From NCBI RefSeq assembly GCF_012912105.1, contig NZ_QMEA01000004.1, forward strand, positions 1-64,000: DNA of 64,000 nt, written 5' to 3'. This DNA is from Brasilonema sp. UFV-L1 (GTDB lineage Bacteria; Cyanobacteriota; Cyanobacteriia; Cyanobacteriales; Nostocaceae). The notes under the pieces are model-generated. The model did not search any database and was not told where the DNA came from. It saw only the letters and a list, made by a program, of their open reading frames with translations. Each line of letters opens with the position of its first letter. Within the stretch, counting starts at the first letter, position 1. A program made the translations under genes and the position numbers. This document shows positions 20,848-30,413 of this stretch, in pieces.

Positions 20848-21222
20848 CTATTTTTTAGGACGCTTGGTTCCATATTTGGAACGACCTTGCTTGCGGTCTT
20901 TGACTCCGGCTGTATCTAAAGTCCCACGGATGATGTGGTATCTCACGCCTGGTAAGTCCTTAACGCGACCGCCGCGAATCATTACAACAGAGTGTTCTTG
21001 CAAGTTATGACCAATTCCTGGAATGTAAGCTGTGACTTCAAATCCAGAGGTTAATCTGACCCTTGCGACTTTACGTAGAGCTGAATTTGGCTTTTTCGGT
21101 GTTGTCGTGTATACTCTTGTACAAACACCCCGACGTTGAGGGCATTGCTTAAGAGCTGGGGACTTGGTTTTCTGACGCGCTTTTTCGCGTTCGTTACGTA
21201 TGAGCTGCTGTATGGTTGGCAT
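20848..21222 (-). CDS. rpsL: 30S ribosomal protein S12
   Basis: 124 residues starting [58 protein letters not shown]. The PKKPNSA motif holds the Lys that, when changed, gives streptomycin resistance; here it is the sensitive wild-type form. It is the first gene of the str operon. An A-type Fe-S protein lies 75 bases upstream on the same strand. Confidence 0.98.
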   Translation of the reverse strand: MPTIQQLIRNEREKARQKTKSPALKQCPQRRGVCTRVYTTTPKKPNSALRKVARVRLTSGFEVTAYIPGIGHNLQEHSVVMIRGGRVKDLPGVRYHIIRGTLDTAGVKDRKQGRSKYGTKRPKK

Positions 21223-21297
21223 GAGTTACAGCGCGAGAAGCTGCCTTTAGTCTAAGTTTTTACAAATCCTAATTATATCTTTTTTTATGCTTTTGTG

Positions 21298-21732
21298 TCA
21301 AACTTGTTTGGGCATGAGTTCAGAAGTTGTAGAAAAAGAGTTACCACATCCACAAGTTGCATTTGCGATGGGGTTGTAGAAGCGAAAGCCACCGCCCATT
21401 AAATCCTCTGAATAGTCTAGGGTCAAATTATTGACGTATTTTAAGCTTTCGGCATCTATAGTTATTTGAATACCATAACACTCAAAAACACGTTCGTTCT
21501 TTTGGAACGGGTGTAAATCATCATCGCCGTCTGAGCTACTCCTAGAGGACGCATCATCCATTTGGGGTGGGAGTTCTACATCATTAACGTGCTCCGCTCG
21601 ATCAAAAGACATATCGTAATACCACCCAGAGCAACCTCCAGGTTTAACAGCCAAACGAAACAAGACATTTTGCTGTTGCTTTGACTTTAAGCGCCTGATT
21701 TCATTAGCGGCAGATTGACTTAATTGAATCAT
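21298..21732 (-). CDS. A-type iron-sulfur cluster carrier (IscA/SufA/HesB family)
   Basis: 144 residues with the three ligand cysteines Cys34 (GGCSGWYYDM), Cys127 and Cys129 (TCGCGNSF), so it should hold or pass Fe-S clusters or iron. The family is normally 105-120 residues; here a Ser/Asp-rich insertion (about 58-82, including SSRSSSDGDDD) lies before RVFECYGIQI. The insertion is a surface loop by position. No isc/suf genes are adjacent; it may share the transcript of rpsL downstream. Confidence 0.9.
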   Translation of the reverse strand: MIQLSQSAANEIRRLKSKQQQNVLFRLAVKPGGCSGWYYDMSFDRAEHVNDVELPPQMDDASSRSSSDGDDDLHPFQKNERVFECYGIQITIDAESLKYVNNLTLDYSEDLMGGGFRFYNPIANATCGCGNSFSTTSELMPKQV

Positions 21733-21807
21733 AGAAGTCGCAAAGCAATTTCAAAACCTATCAATGGTGTTGTCACTGAAACTTGTACATGAGCTAAGAA
21801 ATTTATA

Positions 21808-21840
21808 AAAAACTCGGCTTCTTGAAGAAACCGAGTTTTT
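21808..21840 (-). terminator. Intrinsic terminator behind the cupin gene
   Basis: AAAAACTCGG (21808-21817) pairs with CCGAGTTTTT (21831-21840). On the minus strand the stem is followed by a run of T. It lies 114 bases beyond the cupin stop and upstream of the Fe-S carrier gene, so it should separate the two transcripts. Confidence 0.7.
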
Positions 21841-21953
21841 CAAAAATAGCATATTTTGCCTTACTTTTGCTTCCTGCTTATTTCACAAAAGAGCTGCATA
21901 GTTGTTGATATTCAAGGTGTGGACAACTATCCTATTCCTATGTAATGGGGGTA

Positions 21954-22397
21954 TCATTGATTTTTATCTTCAACGCGGGCGTAGTCGTCCTGAAAACGGA
22001 TAATATCATCTTCTCCTAAATATTCCCCATTTTGAACTTCAATTAACACCAAAGGAATAACGCCAGGATTTTCTAATCGGTGAGCTGTACACTGAGGTAC
22101 ATAGGTTGACTGATTATTGCTGAGGAAAATCTCTTGTTCACCGCATACAACCTTTGCTGTACCACAGACGACAATCCAATGTTCGCTGCGGTGGTGATGC
22201 ATTTGCAGGCTGAGGCGGTGTCCAGGCTTAACTTCAATGCGCTTAATTTTGTATCCACGCCCTTCTTCTAAAACAGTAAATGAACCCCAAGGACGAAGTT
22301 CAGTTGCAGCCACACCTCTTGGGGTGACAGCGGGCGGAAGGGGCAATGTGTTGGGCAATGTGTTAGTAGTTTGTATTGCTTCTTGAAATTGAGCCAT
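21954..22397 (-). CDS. Cupin protein, mannose-6-phosphate isomerase-like
   Basis: 147 residues with one cupin barrel. Motif 1 is HRLSLQMHHHRSEHWIVVCGTAKV with the His-His/Glu/His metal set; motif 2 is PQCTAHRLENPG. It matches the C-terminal isomerase domain of type II phosphomannose isomerase / GDP-mannose pyrophosphorylase, without the nucleotidyltransferase domain. It may supply mannose-6-phosphate for GDP-mannose and extracellular polysaccharide. No sugar-nucleotide gene is adjacent. Confidence 0.88.
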   Translation of the reverse strand: MAQFQEAIQTTNTLPNTLPLPPAVTPRGVAATELRPWGSFTVLEEGRGYKIKRIEVKPGHRLSLQMHHHRSEHWIVVCGTAKVVCGEQEIFLSNNQSTYVPQCTAHRLENPGVIPLVLIEVQNGEYLGEDDIIRFQDDYARVEDKNQ

Positions 22398-23055
22398 ATT
22401 TACCTCGTGTTATGACACAACAGACCATCAGTACTCTTAAATCATTGAAAAGCTAAGGCGTGACTTTGCGACGGTGGAGATGAGCAATCCACGCCACCTC
22501 TGCCAAAGATAACAAACTCAGTTCGCACAGTGTGATCAATAATCCCTGAAACAACTGTGTCTACACCAAGTCTTCATTAAGTCACATAGCAACTTATTCT
22601 CAGCTTTAAAGTTAAGGCTCTAGATTTCAAAACTGGACTTTACATGAAAGTTAAAGATGTGCTGAAAAAGTTTTTTGGTTTGACGAATCTTCGCTTGACA
22701 AATACAAGTTAAATTGCTCAAGTGCTCCACTAGCATGAGACTGGCTTGGATTTTGCGGATACATTTCATCTCGCCCAGAGCAAGAATTCTAGGCAATTCC
22801 ACACGCTTAATCATAAATTTGCGAATCGTTATTACTGCCATTTTGAGTAGATGTCAAACTTTTTTAATAAATAATAAAGATTAACAGTATTGGCTGGAAT
22901 TAAAGTGGTTTTGCGACGACTGAAGGCGATAAGCCAGAGGCTTGACGCAAAGCTTATCGCAAGTGATGGAAAGATAAGCAGCACTGGTAAAAGCCTGAAG
23001 TACAAGTACTTACCAGGTGTGATACTGACAAAATTGACTCTTAAGTTTTAAACAA
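22398..23055. other. Intergenic region upstream of potD
   Basis: About 660 bases between divergent genes. A hairpin (GCGATAAGC at 22926-22934, complement at 22952-22960) and a weaker CTGGTAA...TTACCAG pair at about 22980-23015 lie just before potD and could affect its leader. The minus-strand open frame at 22620-22841 resembles no protein and is not called. Confidence 0.4.
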
Positions 23056-24141
23056 ATGACTAACAGACGACAATTCTTAAAAAAAATAGCAGCAGCAGTT
23101 TCTAGTTTATCTTTAGCTAGTTGTGGCTGGAGACTCGGTAATGTGCGAGCTTCTGTGACGAAAGGTCATAGTGACCAACTTTTCATTTATACTTGGGAGC
23201 AATATACAGATAAAGAATTATTCAAAACTTTTAATGCGCAAACAGGAATCAAGCTACTGGCAGATGTGTTTGACTCTAATGAAACTATGTTAAGTAAGCT
23301 GCAAGCTGGGGGTGGAGGCGCTTATAGTGTCATTTACCCAAGCGACTACATGGTGCGGAAAATGGTGAACTTGGGGTTATTAACAGAATTAAAGCATGAA
23401 CTCCTAAGTGGTTTAGATAATTTATTTACCCAGTTTCAAAATCCTACTTACGATCCCAACAACCGCCATAGTTTACCTTTTAATTGGGGAACAACAGGTT
23501 TTCTTTATAATTCCGAAAAGCTCAAAAATCCACCAGAAGATTGGGACTATCTTTGGCAAAATCAAGAACAACTGTCAAAACGGATGACGTTGATGAATGA
23601 TGTTCGAGAAGTCATGGGTGCAGCGTTGCGGATGCTAGGTTACTCTTACAACTCAAAAGACGAAAACGAAATCAAACAAGCATATGAAAAGTTGAAGATT
23701 CTAAAACCGTCACTTGCAGCCTTTACAACAGATGCTTGGCGCAATCAAATTTTGGCAGGAGATTTACTCTTAGCAATGTGTTACTCCTCAGATGCTGTGA
23801 AAATCTCTCAAGAGAACCCTAAATTAAAATATGTGATTCCTAAAAGTGGTTCCTCATTATGGACAGATACTATAGTTATTCCTAAAACAGCCCCAAATAT
23901 TGAGGGGGCTTATGCTTGGATTAATTTGATGCTACAACCAGAAGTTGCAGCCGAAACGACTCAACGCCTGAGTCTTTCTACACCCAACCGCGCTGGATTT
24001 GAGCAATTACCAAAAAAAGTGCAGAATAATTTCAGCTTGTTTCCTCCAGAGTCAATTTTAAGAATGTGTGAACGGATTGCTCCTTTAGGGCAAATTGAAG
24101 AAATTTATGAACGTTACTGGACACAATTAACAAGTGGTTAG
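23056..24141 (+). CDS. potD: Spermidine/putrescine-type ABC substrate-binding lipoprotein
   Basis: 361 residues. The N terminus MTNRRQFLKKIAAAVSSL has the twin-arginine pattern RRQFLK followed by a hydrophobic stretch and the lipobox LASC, so a Tat-exported lipoprotein is predicted. The mature part (LFIYTWEQYTDKELFKTFNAQTGIKL, YPSDYMVRKM, LPFNWGTTGFLYN) is the PotD/PotF fold of polyamine-binding proteins. No permease or ATPase gene is adjacent, so it is an orphan binding protein here. Polyamine specificity is by family only. Confidence 0.9.
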   Translation: MTNRRQFLKKIAAAVSSLSLASCGWRLGNVRASVTKGHSDQLFIYTWEQYTDKELFKTFNAQTGIKLLADVFDSNETMLSKLQAGGGGAYSVIYPSDYMVRKMVNLGLLTELKHELLSGLDNLFTQFQNPTYDPNNRHSLPFNWGTTGFLYNSEKLKNPPEDWDYLWQNQEQLSKRMTLMNDVREVMGAALRMLGYSYNSKDENEIKQAYEKLKILKPSLAAFTTDAWRNQILAGDLLLAMCYSSDAVKISQENPKLKYVIPKSGSSLWTDTIVIPKTAPNIEGAYAWINLMLQPEVAAETTQRLSLSTPNRAGFEQLPKKVQNNFSLFPPESILRMCERIAPLGQIEEIYERYWTQLTSG

Positions 24142-24165
24142 AATGGTGAAGCTGTCATCCAAAAT

Positions 24166-24609
24166 CTAAGAGCTAGCATTTTCTTGTTTGTGAACGCCGT
24201 TCTTATCTCGTTTCAGACTTTCTTCTAGGGCTTGAATTTGTTCTCTACGCGCTTCCAATTCTAATGAACGACGTGCTAAGTCTTGGTTTTGCAATGTTAA
24301 GTTTTGTCGCCACTGTTCTGCTCGTTCAGCTTCCTGTCGCAAGAATTCTGGAGTAATACCAGTGGTCAAATAAGCTTTTACCAAATTTAGTACCCAATTT
24401 GTGGCATCTTCTAATCTTTCTATATCGCCTGTCGGTGAAAGCTCCACCAAAAGGAGTAAGTTTTCAGTGAAAGGTTTGCCTTTTCCTAAAAGAATGAAAG
24501 CTTCTTCTGGAATGAGCGTCCACATAGTTTCAGTTTCTTCACGTGCTAATAATCGCAACTGGAACTGATTTAAAAATTCGTTCTTATGGACTTGAGCTAG
24601 ATATAGCAT
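24166..24609 (-). CDS. Conserved cyanobacterial protein with C-terminal coiled coil
   Basis: 147 residues with an ATG start (MLYLAQVHKNEFLNQFQLRLLAREETE). The N-terminal 90 residues look like a compact alpha/beta domain, and residues about 95-140 form a heptad-like helix (RQEAERAEQWRQNLTLQNQDLARRSLELEARREQIQALEESL). No name or function is known to me. It follows valS by 135 bases on the same strand and might share read-through. Confidence 0.75.
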   Translation of the reverse strand: MLYLAQVHKNEFLNQFQLRLLAREETETMWTLIPEEAFILLGKGKPFTENLLLLVELSPTGDIERLEDATNWVLNLVKAYLTTGITPEFLRQEAERAEQWRQNLTLQNQDLARRSLELEARREQIQALEESLKRDKNGVHKQENASS

Positions 24610-24744
24610 AGAAGTTCTAATGTATGTTGAAATACATTTAATCGATAAAGATAACGTGAATTTTTTAGTAGCTAGTCGTTAGTAGTTAACAGTATTTTTA
24701 CAAAACTAACTACTAACAACCAACAACTAAATCATCCCTCAAAA

Positions 24745-27468
24745 CTATGCTAGCCTACGTAGGCGATCGCGCAAAATTTCTGCTTGTTTTTCCGCCTCTG
24801 CTAAAGAATTCCTAGCTCCTTCTACCACGTCTGGTCGTGCTTGTTCCACAAAATTAGCATTATTTAACCTATGACTCAAAGCTTGAATTTCCCCTTCTAT
24901 CTTCTTCAGGCGTTTTTCTATTTTGGCTTGCAGCACCTTGATATCAACAACACCAGCAAGGGGAAGTAGCACTTGCACAGTACCAACAACATCAGCAAAC
25001 GTTTCTTTATTTTGCTCACCAGCAAAGACTAAATTCTCAACCTTTGCCAAATCTTTAATATAAGACTGTCCAGCAGTGAGAATTTGTCGTTCATTCTCGT
25101 TTTCAGTTTGCAAATTCACCGTCACTTTTATTGCTGGTTTCACATCCGCTTCTGCGCGCAAATTGCGGATTGTGCGAATTATACCAATCAGCAGTTCAAA
25201 CTGTTCCTCCAAAGTGGGGTCAATTAAGTTTGTCTCAACCTCAGGGTAAGATTGTAAAGATAAACTTTGCTTAGAATCCTCGCCTTGTTGCGTGAGAGTT
25301 TGCCAAATCTCCTCAGTAATATGAGGCATGAAAGGATGAAGTAATTTCAAAATCCCTTCCAGCACATACGCGAGAGTTTGTTGTGCAGTGCGACGAGACG
25401 AAGATTCAGAATCTTTTTGCAGACGAGATTTAACAAGTTCAATATACCAATCGCAGAAGTCGCCCCAAAAAAAGTCATAGAGTCTCTTTGCTGCTTCCCC
25501 TAATCCATAGTTATCGAAATCATTATTGATTTGTTTAACAACTTGGTGGTAGCGAGAGAGAATCCAGCGATCGCTTAATTCACTCGCGATTGGTTTACCC
25601 AATTGTTGCGGCGTTTCCCCATCCAAATTCATCATCACAAACCGCGCCGCATTCCACAACTTGTTAGCAAAATTGCGGGATGCTTCCACCGATGACGACT
25701 CATCCGTCTTACGATTGTAATCCATGCGGATATCTTGACCTGCGCCAGCGACTTCCTTAATCAGGGTATAGCGCAGTGCATCAGTACCGTATTTGTCAAT
25801 AAGTAGCAGTGGATCAACCCCATTACCAGCCGACTTTGACATCTTTTTATTATTTTCATCCAAGATTAAACCGTGGATGTAAACTGATTTAAACGGCATT
25901 TGCCCTGTAAAATGCCCGCCCATCATCGTCATTCTGGCAACCCAGAAAAAGATGATGTCAAAACCTGTCACAAGAGTACTGGTAGGATAATAAGTAGCCA
26001 AATCTGGGGTATTATCCGGCCAGCCCAAAGTAGAGAAAGGCCAAAGCCCAGAAGAAAACCAGGTATCCAACACATCTGGGTCTTGTTCTATCTTGACATT
26101 CTCCCCAAACTGTGCTGCTAACTTCTCCTGTGCTTCTGCTTCTGACTTCGCCACGACAAACGGCGTATTGTCAGTAATTTCTCCGCCTGTTTCACTTACC
26201 GCATACCAAGCAGGGATTTGGTGTCCCCACCATAGTTGACGAGAGATACACCAATCTTTCAGCTTCACCAGCCAGTCACGATACACCTTTGTCCAGCGTT
26301 GCGGGACAAACTGCGGAGAATTTTTCTGGTCGAGAAATTCTAGCGCATTATCTGCCAATGGACGAATTTTGAGAAACCACTGAGTCGAGAGAAGAGGTTC
26401 AATAGGAACTTTACCACGTTCACTGTAAGGAACCGTATGCTTATAATTCTCCACCTTCACCAAAAACCCGTCAGCTTCCAAACGAGAAACCACATTTTTT
26501 CTGGCAACAAAACGGTCTTGTCCTTGGAATGAACCAGCATTTTCATTCAGAGTGCCGTCCTTATTCATAATATTGATAAACGGCAGATTGTGACGCTTGC
26601 CCATTTCAAAGTCATTGAGGTCATGTGCTGGAGTCACCTTCACGCAACCCGTGCCAAAAGTGGGGTCAACCAACTCATCAGCAATAATTGGAATCTCCCG
26701 ATTCATAATTGGCAAAGTCAACGTCTTGCCAATAAGATGCTTGTAACGCTCATCATTAGGATTGACCGCCACCGCAGTGTCACCCAGCATTGTTTCCGGT
26801 CGAGTTGTCGCCACCTCCACATAACCAGACTTATCCGTGAGAGGATAGCGGAAATGCCAAAGATTACCATCGACCTCCTTCGAGTCCACCTCCAAATCGG
26901 AGACAGCTGATTGTGACTCTGGACACCAATTTACCAGATACTGACCACGATAAATCAGCTTTTCTTCAAAAAAGCGGACAAAAGCTTCCATAACAGCTTT
27001 GGATAAGCCCTCATCCAAGGTAAACCGTTCCCGCGTCCAGTCTACCGAGACACCCAAGCGCCGCAATTGACCAACAATCGTTCCCTCAGATTTTGCCTTC
27101 CATTCCCAAGCGCGTTCCAGAAATTTCTCGCGTCCCAAATCGTAGCGAGTTTTCCCCTCTGCTTTGAGTTGCTTTTCCAGAATTGTTTGCACAGCAATGC
27201 TGGCGTGATCAGTTCCGGGGAGATAAAGGGCGTTAAATCCCTTCATCCGGTGATAGCGCACAAGGGTATCAATCAGCGAATTGTCAAAGGCGTGTCCCAT
27301 GTGCAGGCTGCCAGTAACGTTGGGTGGCGGGATAACGATACAGTAAGATTCGCCACCTTTATTGGGATCAGCTTTATAAACTTGGTTTTCTTCCCAAAAT
27401 TTTTGCCACTTGGCTTCTGTGGAGAAGGGTTCGTAAAGACTGGGGAGGTTAATGTTTGATGCGGTCAT
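24745..27468 (-). CDS. valS: Valyl-tRNA synthetase
   Basis: A class I synthetase of 907 residues. The HIGH-type motif is HMGH in [17 protein letters not shown] is present ([11 protein letters not shown]). The editing domain ([16 protein letters not shown]), the anticodon-binding domain and the C-terminal coiled coil ([20 protein letters not shown]) are all complete. The frame extends upstream to 27549, but the ATG at 27468 ([15 protein letters not shown]) gives the normal N terminus, and the longer frame would run towards the neighbouring inserted cassette. Confidence 0.97.
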   Translation of the reverse strand: MTASNINLPSLYEPFSTEAKWQKFWEENQVYKADPNKGGESYCIVIPPPNVTGSLHMGHAFDNSLIDTLVRYHRMKGFNALYLPGTDHASIAVQTILEKQLKAEGKTRYDLGREKFLERAWEWKAKSEGTIVGQLRRLGVSVDWTRERFTLDEGLSKAVMEAFVRFFEEKLIYRGQYLVNWCPESQSAVSDLEVDSKEVDGNLWHFRYPLTDKSGYVEVATTRPETMLGDTAVAVNPNDERYKHLIGKTLTLPIMNREIPIIADELVDPTFGTGCVKVTPAHDLNDFEMGKRHNLPFINIMNKDGTLNENAGSFQGQDRFVARKNVVSRLEADGFLVKVENYKHTVPYSERGKVPIEPLLSTQWFLKIRPLADNALEFLDQKNSPQFVPQRWTKVYRDWLVKLKDWCISRQLWWGHQIPAWYAVSETGGEITDNTPFVVAKSEAEAQEKLAAQFGENVKIEQDPDVLDTWFSSGLWPFSTLGWPDNTPDLATYYPTSTLVTGFDIIFFWVARMTMMGGHFTGQMPFKSVYIHGLILDENNKKMSKSAGNGVDPLLLIDKYGTDALRYTLIKEVAGAGQDIRMDYNRKTDESSSVEASRNFANKLWNAARFVMMNLDGETPQQLGKPIASELSDRWILSRYHQVVKQINNDFDNYGLGEAAKRLYDFFWGDFCDWYIELVKSRLQKDSESSSRRTAQQTLAYVLEGILKLLHPFMPHITEEIWQTLTQQGEDSKQSLSLQSYPEVETNLIDPTLEEQFELLIGIIRTIRNLRAEADVKPAIKVTVNLQTENENERQILTAGQSYIKDLAKVENLVFAGEQNKETFADVVGTVQVLLPLAGVVDIKVLQAKIEKRLKKIEGEIQALSHRLNNANFVEQARPDVVEGARNSLAEAEKQAEILRDRLRRLA

Positions 27469-27531
27469 GCAGGGAAAAGGATACTGTGGAAGGACTTTTA
27501 TAAATTTTGCCACAGGGTTAAGGAGTGTTTT

Positions 27532-27957
27532 ATGGAAACGAACCGCCAAGACGCCAAGAACGCCAAGAAAAGAGAGCCAAGTGAGGAAGTGGATAGATTA
27601 GCGTATGCTGTGATTGGGGCGGCGATTGAGGTGCATCGGTTGTTGGGACCAGGATTTTTAGAGTCGGTTTATCACCAGGCTTTAGAGGTGGAATTTCGGA
27701 TGCGTGGGATACCTTATATGTCTCAGCATCCAGTAAGTGTAAATTATAAAGGGCATTCCGTCGGTGAAGGTAAATTAGATTTTCTGGTTGATGATGTCTT
27801 GATTGTTGAATTGAAAGCTGTTGAGAACCTAGCCCCCATCCACGAATCCCAAGTAATCTCTTATTTGAAAATGACCAATCATTCCCTTGGTATTCTAATC
27901 AACTTCAACGTCCCTGTTCTCAAACAAGGTATCAAACGCATTATCCTCTCTTCTTAA
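27532..27957 (+). CDS. GxxExxY family protein (PD-(D/E)XK-like)
   Basis: 141 residues. The name-giving motif is GPGFLESVY, followed by [11 protein letters not shown], a [22 protein letters not shown] segment with the Asp/Glu-Lys arrangement of PD-(D/E)XK nuclease folds, and [11 protein letters not shown]. The family (PDDEXK_7) has no settled function. The first 14 codons ([10 protein letters not shown]) are encoded by the left arm of a 37-bp inverted repeat, and the right arm starts right after the stop. The gene therefore fills a compact repeat-bounded unit dropped between valS and the permease gene. Confidence 0.92.
   Translation: METNRQDAKNAKKREPSEEVDRLAYAVIGAAIEVHRLLGPGFLESVYHQALEVEFRMRGIPYMSQHPVSVNYKGHSVGEGKLDFLVDDVLIVELKAVENLAPIHESQVISYLKMTNHSLGILINFNVPVLKQGIKRIILSS
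27537..27573 (+). repeat. Left inverted-repeat arm of the GxxExxY cassette
   Basis: A 37-base arm rich in CCAAGA words; 32 consecutive bases plus 4 of the last 5 match the reverse complement of 27958-27994. It overlaps the start of the coding region, so the repeat also encodes the protein's N terminus. Confidence 0.92.
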
Positions 27958-27994
27958 TCTTCTCTTGGCGTTCTTGGCGTCTTGGCGGTTCGTT
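27958..27994 (-). repeat. Right inverted-repeat arm of the GxxExxY cassette
   Basis: Reverse complement of 27537-27573 with one mismatch in 37. It begins on the base after the TAA of the GxxExxY gene and ends 10 bases before the ATG of the permease gene. No target duplication flanking the pair is evident. Confidence 0.92.
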
Positions 27995-28004
27995 AATTCA
28001 GTCA

Positions 28005-29279
28005 ATGAAAAATCCAACAATGTCCCGTTCCCCTTGGACTTTCATCCCTACCCTATACTTTACCTCTGGCGTACCTTACGTCATCATCAACACAGTTTCT
28101 GTTATTTTCTACAAAAAACTCGGAATAGGTAATACTCAAATTGCTTTATGGACGAGTTTTCTTTATCTTCCTTGGGTCATCAAAATGTTCTGGGGACCTG
28201 TCGTTGATACTTACTCAACCAAAAGAACATGGATTCTTGCCAGCCAATTCGCGATGTTCTCTTGTTTGGGTTTGCTAGCTTTTTCTTTACAGTTTCCAAA
28301 TTTCTTTTTTATCTCTTTTGCAGCTTTGACCATAGGAGCATTTATTTCTGCAACTTATGATATTGCGACTGATGGTTTCTATCTATTAACTCTAAATCCA
28401 GCACAACAAGCATTTTTTTCTGGTATTCGTTCACTTTTTTATCGATTTGCCGTTATCTTCGGTTCAGGATTTTTAGTTTTTTTAGCTGGTCAGCTTGAAT
28501 TCTCCCTCAAAAATATTCCTTTAAGTTGGACTGTTGCTCTCAGTTTTTCAGCTTTAGTTTTAGCAATCCTGTTTATTTTCCACTATCTTATTTTACCTTA
28601 CCCTGAGTTCAATTCTCAACACCAATCCCAAACAGTAAGAAACAGGATACCTTTTGGGAATATCATCGGTTCATATTTTAGACAGGAGAAAATTGGAGCA
28701 ATCCTAGCATTTATCTTGCTCTACAGATTTGGTGAGGCAATGCTTGTTAAAATCGCCTCGTTATTTTTATTAGACAAACCAGAAGCAGGAGGTTTGGGAT
28801 TATCAACATTAGAACTTGGTTTAGTCTACGGAACTTTTGGGGTCATTTCTCTAAGCTTAGGAGGAATTCTAGGAGGATTGGTCATTTCTAAATATGGATT
28901 AAAGAAGTGTCTTTTGCCTATGGCTTTAGCATTAAACTTGCCTGATATTTTTTACGTTTACATGGCTTATGCTAAACCATCACTTACATTAGTCTATCCC
29001 TTGGTTTCTTTGGAGCAACTTGGTTATGGTTTTGGCTTTACGGCTTTGAGCGTTTATCTTATGTATATTGCCAAAGGTCAATACAAAACTTCTCATTTTG
29101 CCATATCTACAGGCATTATGGCATTAGGCATGATGTTGCCTGGACTCATTAGCGGCTATATTCAGGAAAAAGTTGGATATCCATTATTCTTTATCTTAGT
29201 TTGTTTACTCACAATTCCTGGTATGATAACTCTATGTTTTATTCCTATAGAGGAAGAGAATAATCACTCAACAAGCTAA
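28005..29279 (+). CDS. MFS permease of the AmpG/PAT type
   Basis: 424 residues with about twelve membrane segments. The opening WTFIPTLYFTSGVPYVIINTVSVIFYKKLGI and the following WVIKMFWGPVVDTY are typical of AmpG-like permeases, which import muropeptides (GlcNAc-anhMurNAc peptides) in other bacteria. The next gene downstream encodes a GlcNAc-kinase-like protein, which fits amino-sugar or wall-fragment salvage. The substrate is inferred, and acetyl-CoA-transporter-like PAT members are the alternative. The ATG at 28005 sits just after the cassette repeat. Confidence 0.82.
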   Translation: MKNPTMSRSPWTFIPTLYFTSGVPYVIINTVSVIFYKKLGIGNTQIALWTSFLYLPWVIKMFWGPVVDTYSTKRTWILASQFAMFSCLGLLAFSLQFPNFFFISFAALTIGAFISATYDIATDGFYLLTLNPAQQAFFSGIRSLFYRFAVIFGSGFLVFLAGQLEFSLKNIPLSWTVALSFSALVLAILFIFHYLILPYPEFNSQHQSQTVRNRIPFGNIIGSYFRQEKIGAILAFILLYRFGEAMLVKIASLFLLDKPEAGGLGLSTLELGLVYGTFGVISLSLGGILGGLVISKYGLKKCLLPMALALNLPDIFYVYMAYAKPSLTLVYPLVSLEQLGYGFGFTALSVYLMYIAKGQYKTSHFAISTGIMALGMMLPGLISGYIQEKVGYPLFFILVCLLTIPGMITLCFIPIEEENNHSTS

Positions 29280-29367
29280 GCTAGATATTGCTCTTTTAGA
29301 TAAGTATAGATGGCTGATAAAATAGAAAATTATCTGCGTTGCTCTGCGGTGGAAAATTAAAAATTAT

Positions 29368-30336
29368 ATGAGCTATGTTCTAGGAATTGATGGCGGCGGA
29401 AGCAAGACAGTTTGTATTTTAATGGATGATACAACTAAAGTACTAGGTCGTGGTGAAGCAGGAGCATCTAATTATCAAACTATCGGTACACAAGCAACAG
29501 TACAGTCAATTCAATCTGCAATTCATACTGCTGTAGTTGAAGCAGAAAAATTGACGAATATCAAGATTGAAGCCATTTGCATTGGGCTAGCAGGTGTAGG
29601 TCGTCCCAAAGATATTGAAGTCGTAAAAGGTATAGTACAAGAATTACAAAATAGCAGCTTGCTTCCGATAACTTGGGAATTACCTGCATCTAATATCATC
29701 ATTTGTCATGATGCTTTAATTGCTTTAGTAGGGGGAGTTGGTTATCCTGTAGGAATTGTGGTAGCAGCAGGTACTGGTTCTATAGTTTTTGGGCGAAATC
29801 ATAATGGACAGACAAAACGAGTTGGCGGTTGGGGCTATCTTTTAGGAGATGAAGGTAGCGCTTATCAAATTGCTGTTGCTGGTATGCAAGCAGCATTAAA
29901 AGCTTATGATGGACGAGAGATATCAACAAGTCTTGTTGAAGCGTTCAAACAGTATCTCGAACTTGCGACTATAGAAGATTTAATAGAAGTTATCTATCGA
30001 CGAGGATGGGGTGTTAAAGAGATAGCTGCTTTGGCACCTATTGTTGATAACGTAGCAGCTTGCGGAGATGAAGTCGCTCAGCAAATTATCGATGATGCTG
30101 CCAAAGAGTTAACCAAAGCTACTGCTACAGTTATTGATGCAATTTTTAGTCATAATGCACGTTTTGAAGTCGTCACCACTGGAAGTGTGTGGCAAAGAAA
30201 ATCGAGAATTCGTGATCAATTCACTGCATCTGTTCTCACTATCTTTCCTTCAGCAACAGTGATTTTTCCTCGATATGAACCTGCTTATGGTGCTGCATTG
30301 TTGGCGTTGCAAAGGTTAGCAGATAAAGAGATTTAA
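29368..30336 (+). CDS. N-acetylglucosamine kinase-like protein (BadF/BadG family)
   Basis: 322 residues with the ASKHA ATPase fold. Phosphate-1 motif is GIDGGGSKTVCIL; phosphate-2 lies in VVAAGTGSIVFGRN; GGWGYLLGDEGSAYQIA is the sequence seen in GlcNAc and MurNAc/GlcN kinases. It should phosphorylate GlcNAc or a related amino sugar. It follows the AmpG-like permease by 88 bases on the same strand, so uptake and phosphorylation may be coupled. Exact sugar specificity cannot be read from the sequence. Confidence 0.87.
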   Translation: MSYVLGIDGGGSKTVCILMDDTTKVLGRGEAGASNYQTIGTQATVQSIQSAIHTAVVEAEKLTNIKIEAICIGLAGVGRPKDIEVVKGIVQELQNSSLLPITWELPASNIIICHDALIALVGGVGYPVGIVVAAGTGSIVFGRNHNGQTKRVGGWGYLLGDEGSAYQIAVAGMQAALKAYDGREISTSLVEAFKQYLELATIEDLIEVIYRRGWGVKEIAALAPIVDNVAACGDEVAQQIIDDAAKELTKATATVIDAIFSHNARFEVVTTGSVWQRKSRIRDQFTASVLTIFPSATVIFPRYEPAYGAALLALQRLADKEI

Positions 30337-30413
30337 ATTCTTTCTTTTGCCTTTTTATTTTTAACTTTTGACGTTCTTTGAAGTGACGGTGATTCCAGTC
30401 CAACTGCGCTATT

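Noticed and set aside
20431-20858. Two plus-strand frames in the rpsL-rpsG gap
   Set aside because: Short, unconserved in style, antisense to the operon and built partly from repeat sequence.
22620-22841. 73-codon minus-strand frame upstream of potD
   Set aside because: Basic, low-information sequence without start context; no family recognised.
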